DNA of 64,000 nt, taken from contig NC_087385.1 of NCBI RefSeq assembly GCF_963675165.1, forward strand, positions 6,870,912 through 6,934,911, written 5' to 3'. Origin of the DNA: Halichondria panicea. Its lineage: Eukaryota > Porifera > Demospongiae > Suberitida > Halichondriidae. Numbering within the stretch: position 1 is the stretch's first letter; each line of letters starts with the position of its first letter. Made by a program: the position numbers and the translations under genes. This document shows, in pieces, positions 33,141 through 48,365 of the stretch. The notes beneath the pieces were generated by a model. The model did not search any database. It was not told the DNA's origin and worked only from the letters and a program-made list of their open reading frames with translations.

Positions 33141-34253
33141 ATGGCCAGCCCACTGGATGTGTTTGTTACAGAGCCCACTGAAATTGATTTGGACGTGTTC
33201 TGCTTGTGGCTGAGCGGTGAGGGAGTGGATAAAGCGACAGAGGAGAGGCTGGCAAGAGAACCACCTTCCAATGAGTTTGACGACTACAAAGATCTTCTTA
33301 TGAGCGAGACCAGAGGTTACTTCAGACTGTTTAGCATCCTAGAGCCATATCTACAGCTACCTTCTCGCCTCCTCAAGCAAGGACTGGTTCAGTTGCCATT
33401 GTCAGTCAAGCAAGCTATGATACAACACTACTATGCCTTTGATGAGAGAGTGGTGAGAGAATTCCTGGGCAAGAAACTGAGCACCAAGAACCGCAAAGAC
33501 CTGGACGATGTGAGTGAGAAAACGAGGGTCCCTTTAAAGAACTGCCGTCGACAGTTTGACAATATCAAGCAAGTGCTACAAGTTGTGGATGACTACGAAG
33601 GTTCACTGGTGGAGAATATCAAAGCACAGTTTTCTCTCTCCGAGGATTTGGCCAGAAGTTACGCTTCAGTTGTTTTCATCAATCACAATCGATTTGAGAC
33701 TCAGAAGAAGAAGCTGTCACACCTTTTGTTCTCTGACTTTACATATTGTGCTAGTGAGATGATTGACCACTGGACAGCTGGCTCTGAGGGTTCACATGTC
33801 ATGGATGATGATCTAGAGCTGGACAGAGTCTTCCTTCAAGAGTTGCATGATCTCAGAATAGGAATGCTTGATCGAGTGTGGATAGACAGACATTTGAAAC
33901 TAATTCTCAAGGACTTGCGCAAACAGAAGTGCCATCCCTCGTATGTGAAGCAAGTCGAACAGAATGGTCGGTCATTTCTAAAGTCTATCATTTCATTTGG
34001 AGCATCTTTAATTCATCGTAAAGACTTGAAGGATTTCTTTGTGGATGTGACTGATGATATACTGATCCCCTTCCACCAGTTAGGCTGGGGTCGTGAGGAC
34101 GTACGGATGTTCCTGCTCAGTGTGCGAGGATGCTATCTCGAGTGTGAACAAGTTCATTCAAGACCTGCAACCAAGGGTATACCGTGGTCATGTGTGTACA
34201 TGCGTTACCTGGACACCCTCAATAACTGCTTATTAGCTCTCTATAAATTATAA
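33141..34253 (+). CDS. FIBP: FIBP, acidic FGF intracellular-binding protein homologue
   Basis: A single uninterrupted frame of 370 aa, close to the human length. N-terminal VFVTEPTEIDLDVFCLWLSG and later NCRRQFDNIKQV, FINHNRFET, IDHWT, GWGREDVRMFL and YMRYLDTLNNCLLALY match remembered FIBP. The protein is helical, soluble and of unclear molecular role; it was found as an intracellular partner of acidic FGF. It is the only intronless gene of normal size in this window, where others average many introns. The ATG is in a fair context with no upstream in-frame ATG. Confidence 0.9.
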   Translation: MASPLDVFVTEPTEIDLDVFCLWLSGEGVDKATEERLAREPPSNEFDDYKDLLMSETRGYFRLFSILEPYLQLPSRLLKQGLVQLPLSVKQAMIQHYYAFDERVVREFLGKKLSTKNRKDLDDVSEKTRVPLKNCRRQFDNIKQVLQVVDDYEGSLVENIKAQFSLSEDLARSYASVVFINHNRFETQKKKLSHLLFSDFTYCASEMIDHWTAGSEGSHVMDDDLELDRVFLQELHDLRIGMLDRVWIDRHLKLILKDLRKQKCHPSYVKQVEQNGRSFLKSIISFGASLIHRKDLKDFFVDVTDDILIPFHQLGWGREDVRMFLLSVRGCYLECEQVHSRPATKGIPWSCVYMRYLDTLNNCLLALYKL

Positions 34254-34640
34254 TTGTTTTGTTGTCATTATAATGTGTTATGTAACTAACGACGACCTTT
34301 CCCCTATTTTAGTTAGTAAACAAACAGTTTTTATAAGGACGACCTTTCCCCGCATTTCAAACCCAACCCTAGCCCTACCCTTTTGACCTCAACGTCACTT
34401 TGCACTCGTGGTCGTTTCTTTTGTTCCATTGATGTACTCACAGCTAGCTCCAGCTACACTGCTACTACTCCACTCAAGGACTCTACTAACAACCTATAAA
34501 GGTGAGAGTTCTCCTGCATGTGTCCTTACTAAGAGTACAGAGTACAGTAGAACCCTCCACACACACACACTACACTGACGACACCTGGTACCCACACACA
34601 CACACACACACACACATACACACAGCCGACAGTGTCCACT
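34254..34640 (+). other. intergenic and SEC24 5' leader
   Basis: A possible non-coding first exon of SEC24 ends at about 34500 (CTATAAAG|GTGAGAG), and its acceptor CACACAG lies at about 34624, just before the ATG exon. GACGACCTTTCCCC occurs twice (34288 and 34337), a short direct repeat in the promoter region. Confidence 0.4.
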
Positions 34641-34708
34641 ATGATGCAACCCAGCCCAGACCCACCGTACGGCATGATGCCTCCCACTGGTCAGGTAAGG
34701 ATGGGATA

Positions 34709-34740
<32 letters not shown>

Positions 34741-37700
34741 TCCATCACTGTGTAGATGGGTGGACTGTCTCTAGGGCCACGCCCACCTCAAGGATACGTA
34801 CAACAACCACCCTCTAATACTGGCCTCCCTCAGAGCAACTTCCCCACACGATCAATGGCCGTTGGTCCTCCTCCCAACCACCCTCAGATGATGGGACCCC
34901 CCGGACAGATAATGGGACCCCCTGCGGCTGGACGAGGGATGATGGGACCCCCCTCAGGGCAGCCTTATCAGATGCAAGGCAGACCCTCTGCATCAATGCC
35001 ACCTCCAAACCAAGCTCCACAAATGATGGCTCCTACAGCCATGATGGGGGGACCCCCCGGACAGATGATGATGGGACCCCCTGGTAGTCAACAGATCAGG
35101 GCTCCTGTGTCTCACATGACTGGACCCCCTACGTCAATGATGACAGGTACACAGCACATGTAATACATGTGTAAAAGCCGTGAAATAATATGGTGTTAAC
35201 TTTGACTGTCTTAACGTTTTAAGTAGGAATATTCATCACTGGATGTACAGTGAATCTATTTGTTATCTAGGCCCAACAACTGGACCACCTGCATCAATGC
35301 CAGCTCCCAACCAAGCACCGGGGTCGCATATGATGAGTGGACCGCCTGCATCAATGCCAGCTCCCAACCAAGCACCGGGGTCGCATGTGATGAGTGGACC
35401 GCCTGCATCAATGCCAGCTCCCAACCAAGCACCGGGGTCGCATATGATGAGTGGACCACCTGCATCAATGCCAGCTCCCAACCAAGCACCGGGGTCGCAT
35501 ATGATGAGTGGACCGCCTCCATCAATGCCAGCTCCCAACCAAGCACCGGGGTCGCATATGATGAGTGGACCGCCTCCATCAATGCCAGCTCTCAACCAAG
35601 CACCGGGGTCGCATATGATGAGTGGACCGCCTCCATCAATGCCAGCTCTCAACCAAGCACCGGGGTCGCATATGATGAGTGGACCGCCTGCATCAATGCC
35701 AGCTCCCAACCAAGCACCGGGGTCGCATATGATGAGTGGACCGCCTGCAACATCCATGATGATGATGGGACCCCCTGGTGGGCAACAGCTCAGAGCTCCA
35801 ACAATGACAGGGGCTCCCTCTATGGGACCCCCTGGAGGGCAACAGTTCAGACCTGGGGGTCACATGACTGGACCACCACCACAAATGGCAGGGGCTCCCC
35901 CTTTAGGTACATTGTATAGACATTTTTGTTCTGTCAAGTTATTTGACCTGGTGTTTCTCTACAGGGGCCCCCCCTATGGGACCCCCCATGATGATGGGAC
36001 CCTCTGGTGGACAATTTCCTCCTCCAGGCCCGGGTGGTTACCCTCGACAACCAGGACCCCCTGGAGGGCTCCCCACGGCTCCTGTACACCAAGGACAACC
36101 CAAGGCCAGAATAGACCCGGACCAAATGCCAAACCCTGTGAGTAGGCCGTACGTAACGTAAAGTTCTAAATGTATTGTTTGTGTTCTGCTCTGTGTACAG
36201 TGTAGATAATGTAGTGACAATGTACCCCCTGATCATGTACCCCTTGATCCCCTGATTATGTACCCCCTGACCATGCCCCCCCCCTACAGGTGGCTGTGAT
36301 GAGGTCTGATCAGGAACAGAGAGGGGGTGTGCCCTTCATGACATCATCACGTGGCAATGCCCCACCCCTGGTCACCACACACTTCAGAGTACAGGATGAC
36401 GGTAATACAACATGCTCTATTTAACTATACATGTAAATAAAGCATCTTTGAACCGCCTTAACTTTACTTCCTTTGGTCTAATTTCATGATTTTCGGAAAG
36501 CTTAGAGATAGGCCATTCAGGTGATGTGTTGAAATCAAAAGTCTATTTGGAGCCTGTTTTTGATAAAATACCATTATTATAGCCCATGGTATTTCTCAAA
36601 TTATAACCCTTTCCAAATTTGTAAATTGAGCATCCATTTGAACGGGCTCCTTTAAGCTTTCAAAAAATCATAAAATCGTTAAATTTGGATCACCAAAACT
36701 CTAGTTACAGAGCCAACTCTAGTACTTTAAATACGCAGTACCTACGTTTACAGTATCATTACAGTGCACACTCGTACTGTCTTGTTCTGCTGTGTAGGCA
36801 ACTGCAGCCCTCACTACTTGCGTGCCACCATGTACAGTGTCCCCTGTACCAAAGACCTGCTCAATGGATGCAAGGTCCCTCTTGGATTAGTGCTCCAGCC
36901 TCTTGCAGCTGTCCCCACTGAAGAGGTGAGTTACCTCTGCACTGGGCTGATTAGAGACAACAACTTTTCGTATAGCTTAATTATCTGTGATGGCATACTA
37001 ACAATCGTGTGTGTGTGTGTACAGAACACCATGAACAACACGACTCTAGTGGACCATGGTCCCAGTGGGCCTCTGAGATGCAACAGATGCAAGGCCTACA
37101 TGAATCCGTATGCTCGCTTCGTGGATGGAGGCCGACAGTATCTGTGTCCAATCTGCCAGTGTTCCAACGAAGGTGAGTGTGTAGTGCCGTGGGTGGATAG
37201 GATTGATTAGTGCTCTGTGTATAGTTCCACCAGAGTATTTCTGCCACCTGGATCACCAAGGGAGACGCACGGACACACTCCAGCGACCAGAGCTGAGGTT
37301 TGGCTCAGTCGAATACATTGCTACCAAGGATTACTGCAAGGTACGCCTCCCTACACACTATCCTTGGAGGGGGTCATAGTGTGTCATATTGTGTCATAAT
37401 TATTGTGTGCCTGCAGGAGGGCAAGCTGCCACTACCTCCAGCGTACATATTCATGATTGATGTGTCTTATGCCAGTGTGCAAACTGGATTGCTCAGTCTT
37501 CTTTCTCAGTCCATCCTCTCTGTCCTCGACACTCTGCCAGGGTGCGTGGGTGGAGTTAGTGGGTGTGGCCTTGTTAATATGCTGTCTAATTAGGTCCACT
37601 GACGAGAGGGGCTCCCCCATACAAGTGGGCTTTGTGACGTACGACAAAGTGATACATTTCTACAATGTGAAGGAGACTCTGGCCCAGCCTCAGATGATGG

Positions 37701-40700
37701 TGCTCACTGATGTCAGTGATGTGTTTGTCCCCATGGTGGACGGGTTCCTCGTGAGCGTGGCAGAGGCAAGGACCATGTTGGAGAGGTGGGCAATGTGTTT
37801 GTGTGTGTGATGTCAATATAGGCTGTGGTTTATGTCGTTTGCTAACATCATAATTATATATGTAGTATCTTTGGACGGCCATAATTTGGGTTTGGATGGT
37901 CCAATTTCAACTGTTTAATGATTTTCTAGTAGCTCAAAGTGAGGTCTTTCTGATGGCATACTAAAATCAAAGCTTATTTTCGAGGCCGTTTTTGACAAAA
38001 AAGCGTGGGCTATAGGTGGGGGAAAATTGCAAAATAGGGTCCAAAAATAAAAATTGAGCTGAACATATCATCTGAAAGAGCTCTTTCTAAGCTTTCGGAA
38101 AATCAACAAATTATTGAATTTGGACAAACGGTATGCAAGTTATTGTCGTTCAAAGAGTTGTACAACAATAGCCATTACATGTACATGTAGTACTACGTAT
38201 GTGCCCCCATAGCTTCCTGTCCCAGCTACCAGAGCTGTTTGCCACCAACAATATGTCTCAGGTGATCCTTGAGCCAGTGCTACGAGCAGGTATGGAGGCC
38301 CTCAAGGCATCTGGTAGGAATGGTCGCTTGTATGTGTTCCACTCGTCCCTCCCCACTGCCCCCGGCCCTGGTGTCCTCAAGAACAGGCAGGATCCCAAGC
38401 TATTGGGCACTGACAAGGAGAAGGTGGGTGGAGCAGCCTCATAGCCATGTACCTACACTGTACAATCCTGTTCACCTCACTTGAACAACATTTAAGCAGA
38501 CTTATTCTCAGTGCCCCCATCCATTGTTCCCCTGTCCCTCTACAGACGTTGCTGGCCCCGGCTGGCTCTGTGTATCAGAAGCTGGCTGAAGAGTGTGTCA
38601 AGTTTGGAGTAGGTGTTGAGTTGTTCTTATTCCCCGGGACATACTGTGATGTGGCCACCCTAGCCAAGATGGCCGCCACCACCGGAGGAGAACTACACTA
38701 CTACAAGAACTATCAGGTATGCCTATACATGTGTGTGGGTGTGTCTTTACCTCCCCTGTAGACTAGTAGTGATGGAGAGGTACTGATGAGTGACCTGCGA
38801 CACAGTGTACAGCGTGTGACAGGGTTCGATGCTGTGATGCGTGTGAGGGCGTGCACTGGACTACGCCCCACTGCCTTCTATGGTGCATTCCACATGAGCA
38901 ACACCACAGACATTGAACTAGGTAACATTGATGCTGACAAAGCAATCGCCGTGGAGATTAAACATGACGACAAGTTACGAGAGGACGACTTAGCCTTCTT
39001 CCAGGTATGTCCACCCAGTCGTGTTGCCTTGGTAATGATATAGCCCCGCCCACTCCCAGGCGGCACTCTTGTACACTGACGTGTGTGGGCGGAGACGACT
39101 CAGGGTACACAACATTGCCATGAGCTGCTCCTCCAAGTATCAGGACCTCTATCGTAGCTGTGACATAGACTCTCTCATGAGCTTCCTCTCCAAGAGCAGT
39201 GAGTGGGTGGGATGTGGGTGTGGTTATGTACTCTGACCCCTCCCTCCAGTTGTCCACGCCTCTCTGACACTGCCCTATAAGAGCATACGTGAGAGCTTCA
39301 GTCATCAGTGTGCAGTTATTCTCTCTTGTTATCGGAAGCACTGCTCTAGTCAGTCCCCTCCTGGTCAACTCATCCTCCCAGAGAGCCTCAAGCTGTTACC
39401 CATGTACGCCAACTGCCTGCTCAAGTCAGACTGCCTCTTAGCTCGTGAGTGTGTGTATGTGTGTGGGCGTGTGTGCGTCCTTGTAACAAGGCATCAGTTA
39501 TTGAATGTTTTGGCAAAATATCATTGGTGTGTTGTGCAGCCCCTGTGGTGACTTTAGATGAGAAGAGTTGCTTCATGTATCTGGCTCTGTGTATGCCCAC
39601 CTCTCTGGTTGGACCCTTCCTCTATCCCAGGCTCTACTCCTTGGTAAGTGTTCACCATGCACTGACACTGCCATGCTCTACCCCCCCCCCCCCCACCACG
39701 CACTGACACTGCCATGCTCTACCCCCCCCCACCATGCACTGACACTACACATGCTCTACCCCCCCCCCCCACCACGCACTGACACTGCCATGCTCTACCT
39801 CCCCCCCCACCACGCACTGACACTGCCATGCTCTACCCCCCCCCCACCACGCACTGACACTGCCATGCTCTACCTCCCCCCCCCACCACGCACTGACACT
39901 GCCATGCTCTACCCCCCCCCACCACGCACTGACACTGCCATGCTCTACCCCCCCCCCACCATGCACTGACACTGCACATGCTCTACCCCCCCCCCCACCA
40001 CGCACTGACACTGCCATGCTCTACCCCGCCCCCACCACGCACTGACACTGCCATACTCTACCCCCCCCCCACCACGCACTGACACTGCCATACTCTACCC
40101 CCCCCCCACCACGCACTGACACTGCACATACTCTACCCCCCCCCCCCACCACGCACTGACACTGCCATGCTCTACCCCCCCCCCACCACGCACTGACACT
40201 GCCATGCTCTACCCCCCCCACCACGCACTGACACTGCCATACTCTACCCCCCCCCCCACCATGCACTGACACTGCACATGCTCTACCCCCCCCCCCCCAC
40301 CATGCACTGACACTGCACATACTCTACCCCCCCCACATAGCATGATGTGAGTGTTGATGAACAGGGACTCCCCCCTCTCCTGCGGTGCACAGGTCAGAAG
40401 CTGTCAGAGGCTGGTGTGTATGTTGTGGAGAATGGACTAGTCACTGTTGGACTAGTCACTGTGCTCTGGTTGGGCCAGGCCGTCCCTAACGATATTATCA
40501 GCCAGCTGTTTGGAGTGGGCTCTCTAGCTCAAGTCAACACAGACCTGGTGGGTTCATCTCTCTCTTTGTGTTGTGTTCATGTCCCTCCTCTCCCCATATA
40601 GCGTGCCCTCCCTGCATTGGACCACCCACTCTCATTCAGGGTACGAGGAATCGTTGCTCAGCTGCAAGCTTCTCGACAACACAGCATGAAGGTAACTAGC

Positions 40701-40954
40701 CTAGTGCCCAGTACAGCATGAAGGTAACTAGCCTAGTGCCCAGTACGTTGCCTAGTGCCCAGTACGTTGTACAGTAGTTGTGTTTAAAGTGCCCTCCTCC
40801 GCTGCAGTTGGTCATCTCCAAACAGCGTGACAAGACGGAGGTGTCCTTCCGTCGACTGCTCAAGGAAGATAAAGGGGCGGGGCAATGGGAGGGGACTTCT
40901 TATATTGACTTCCTGTGTAACATCCATCGAGAGATCAAAGAGATACTATCCTAG
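34641..40954 (+). CDS. SEC24: COPII coat cargo adaptor SEC24 (C/D type)
   Basis: About 19 coding exons from 34641 (MMQPSPDPPYG) to TAG at 40954; all junctions checked keep phase. SEC24 selects cargo into ER-exit vesicles with SEC23. A long Pro/Gly/Met-rich disordered N-terminus includes a 57-bp coding repeat. The zinc finger is RCNRCKAYMNPY...YLCPICQC (36798-37340). The trunk begins PPAYIFMIDVSYASVQTGLL. Later parts: AALLYTDVCGRRRLRVHN (beta-sandwich), ESLKLLPMYANCLLKSD (helical) and a gelsolin-like end with VVENGLVTV and SQLFGV. It ends SYIDFLCNIHREIKEILS. Introns carry two family P repeats, a C-rich minisatellite and a duplicated donor. Confidence 0.95.
35281..35750 (+). repeat. in-frame 57-bp coding minisatellite of SEC24
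   Basis: Eight near-identical copies encode GPPASMPAPNQAPGSHMMS (19 residues) with few changes (Ala/Pro, Pro/Leu, Met/Val). The exon (35271-35906) stays open across it. High identity between copies suggests recent or ongoing homogenisation. Confidence 0.95.
36441..36723. repeat. family P repeat copy in SEC24 intron
   Basis: Starts GCATCTTTGAACCGCCTTAAC and ends CTCTAGTTACAGAGCC. Holds GATTTTCGGAAAGCTTAGAG and its inverse TTTAAGCTTTCAAAAAATCA around TAGCCCATGGTATTT. Confidence 0.75.
37871..38160. repeat. family P repeat copy in SEC24 intron
   Basis: TCTTTGGACGGCCATAATTT at the left end and CAAGTTATTGTCGTTCAAAG at the right are inverted repeats. About 290 bp, the same subfamily and length as the copy at 16868-17162. 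Confidence 0.82.
39650..40335 (+). repeat. C-rich minisatellite in SEC24 intron
   Basis: About 18 units of 36-42 bp: CACGCACTGACACTGCCATG then CTCTAC and a C7-C12 run. It begins nine bases after the donor at 39644 and reaches almost to the acceptor at 40340. Confidence 0.93.
40681..40745 (+). repeat. duplicated 5' splice site in last SEC24 intron
   Basis: ACAGCATGAAG|GTAACTAGCC plus 11 further bases is repeated 32 bp downstream; CCTAGTGCCCAGTACGTTG then repeats again. Only the first donor keeps frame with the exon at 40808. Confidence 0.85.
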
Positions 40955-41214
40955 GAGAACTATTCATGTACAATTTATTAGCTATTAGACTCGTCGATTT
41001 TTGACATGTTATAATTATTGTTATTGATCAGTGTATTCCTACAAATATTATAGCAAACATTAATTTTAAGAAATAAATTGTCAACATTTTTCTACACATC
41101 ATGTATAATATAGCAACTATTAACGAAACAAGATTCTAAATGGAGATATATATAATAATATGAGCTAGGGTACAATACATACAAGAGTTCAGTCATGTGA
41201 TAGTCTCTAATAGT

Positions 41215-46018
<4,804 letters not shown>

Positions 46019-46163
46019 GATGGATGATGGTGTCTTGAGGACTGGAAAGAGAAGGCGTTTTCTTAGAGTGATAAAGCTTCTTGATTGAATTCACTAGCCA
46101 ATCAGATGGAGCTATTGATAGAAGCTAATGAATATATTTATCACCACAAGAAGATGCTGAGAG
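46019..46163. promoter_or_regulatory. divergent promoter, MCM7 / RRG7-like nuclease
   Basis: 145 bp between start codons. Contains AGCCAATCAG (CCAAT box, about 46095) and GGCGTTTTC, which resembles an E2F half-site. Confidence 0.5.
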
Positions 46164-46787
46164 ATGCGTGTGGGCGTGGGAGTGCAGTGCTCGGCCCACA
46201 GTGTGGGGCTGGCTTATGAGAGGCTTGTCCTGAAGGTCCTGGAGAGATATGGTTTCCAAATACTTCACACCGGAGGAGCTGGTGATGGAGGACAAGACTT
46301 CAATGGGTTCTGGCTCCTTCCTCGTGTTCCTGAGCAGCGAGTCCCTGTCCTAGGTACGTGAGCCCTAGTACCCACACACACACACCCCACCCACCCTCCT
46401 GCAGGTCAGTGCAAGTGTCTGGCTAAGGCTGTGGGTCCAGCTGGAGTGAGAGAGTTTGAAGATGTCCTCTATAGAAAGTTCCCCGACGTCAGTGCACAGT
46501 CAGTGAGTGGCTACATTGGAGTCATGGCAAGCAAGAGCTGGTGGGTTGTTCACATGTACACCACCCCCCTTTAATGTACCCCCACACACAGGTTTACTAG
46601 CAGTGCTCTGAGGACAGTCCACTCGTCACGTCAGCCGTTGCTGGTGTGTCAGGTGCTATCAAGAGGAGGGCTGATTCGACTGGTACTTAACAGAGAGGGT
46701 CAGAGGATCCTTGGGGATGTACAACTGGTGTGGAGGGAGGGGATAGGCCTGGCACTGCTAGTGGACAATCACCTGACTCTGTTCTAA
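46164..46787 (+). CDS. Mrr-cat/RRG7-like PD-(D/E)xK nuclease-fold protein
   Basis: Three exons: 46164-46353, 46405-46540, 46592-46787; 173 aa. AYERLVLKVLERYGFQILHT then GGAGDGGQDFNGFW and VLGQCKCLA give the pattern of a restriction-endonuclease-like fold: an early Glu helix, the Asp of GGQD and QxK in QCK. The arrangement recalls yeast Rrg7 (DUF2034), needed for respiratory growth, and bacterial Mrr. A mitochondrial site is possible but the N-terminus is not a strong presequence. A different-frame ATG at 46154 is ignored because it closes early. Function is inferred from fold only. Confidence 0.7.
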
Positions 46788-47044
46788 GCACACTGTACAT
46801 GTCAATTGCAACATTTTACTTTTGCCATTGGATTAACTTTCACTACAGCCTTGGTGTTGTGTGGAGAAATTGGTTCTTTACTCCCTCCCTTGTGTTAGTG
46901 AAGTGTCAACAGAATTAATGTTGAAAGATAATAGTTTCTATATACTGCAATTACATATAAAGATTACAAAATTAGTTAACAAAAGTACATGCATAATTAA
47001 TTATTGTTACAATGATCATGTTTGCATTAGAGTTAACTGTTTGT

Positions 47045-48340
47045 TAGTGCCTGACTCAGCAAAGAACCTACATACAGAGCATGAAAGACTTACAACATCA
47101 TAGCTAGCTACTCATCTGTATGCTGTTCAATGGCTCCTCCACACAACATAGCTAGCTACTCATCTGTATGCTGTTCAGTCGCTCCTCCACACACAATCAA
47201 CCTACATAGAGAGCATGAAAGACTTGCAACATCATGGCTAGCTACTCATCTGTATGCTGTTCAATGGCTCCTCCACACAACATAGCTAGCTACTCATCTG
47301 TATGCTGTTCAGTCGCTCCTCCACACACAATCAACCTACATAGAGAGCATGAAAGACTTGCAACATCATGGCTAGCTACTCATCTGTATGCTGTTCAATG
47401 GCTCCTCCACACAACATAGCTAGCTACTCATCTGTATGCTGTTCAGTCGCTCCTCCACACAACATAGCTAGCTACTCATCTGTATGCTGTTCAGTCGCTC
47501 CTCCACACACAATCAACCTACATAGAGAGCATGAAAGACTTGCAACATCATGGCTAGCTACTCATCTGTATGCTGTTCAATGGCTCCTCCACACAACATA
47601 GCTAGCTACTCATCTGTATGCTGTTCAGTCGCTCCTCCACACACAATCAACCTACATAGAGAGCATGAAAGACTTGCCACACAACATAGCTAGCTACTCA
47701 TCTGTGTGTATGCTGTTTAGTTGCTCCTCCACACACAATCAACCTACATAGAGAGCATGAAAGACTTGCAACACATCATAGCTAGCTACTCATCTGTATG
47801 CTGTTCAATGGCTCCTCCACACAACATAGCTAGCTACTCGTCTGTATGCTGTTCAGTCGCTCCTCCACACACAATCAATCTACATATAGAGCATGAAAGA
47901 CTTGCCACACAACATAGCTAGCTACTTATCTGTGTGTATGCTGTTTAGTTGCTCCTCCACACACAACCAACCTACATAGGAGAGCATGAAAGACTTGCCA
48001 CACAACATAGCTAGCTACTTATCTGTGTGTATGCTGTTTAGTTGCTCCTCCACACACAACCAACCTACATAGGAGAGCATGAAAGACTTGCAACACATCA
48101 TAGCTAGCTACTCATCTGTATGCTGTTCAATGGCTCCTCCACACAACATAGCTAGCTGCTCGTCTGTATGCTGTTCAGTCGCTCCTCCACACACAATCAA
48201 CCTACATTGAGAGCATGAAAGACTTGCCACACGTCATAACTAGCTACTTATCTGTATGCTGTTCAGTCACTCCTCCACACAACATAGCTAGCTACTACTC
48301 ATCTGTATGCTGTTCAGTCGCTCCTCCACACGCAATCAGA
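47045..48340. repeat. higher-order minisatellite array, about 134-bp period
   Basis: Two alternating monomers: a short one, about 50 bp (CTAGCTACTCATCTGTATGC then TGTTCAATGGCTCCTCCACACAA), and a longer one, about 84 bp, adding CAATCAACCTACATAGAGAG and CATGAAAGACTTGCAACAT. The pair repeats, with later copies more diverged and some monomers doubled. Confidence 0.9.
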
Positions 48341-48365
48341 AGATGCACATGTAGCTATATATAAT

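Noticed and set aside
46154-46219. ATG upstream of the nuclease gene
   Set aside because: Different frame and closes after 21 codons; the ATG at 46164 leads into the conserved domain.
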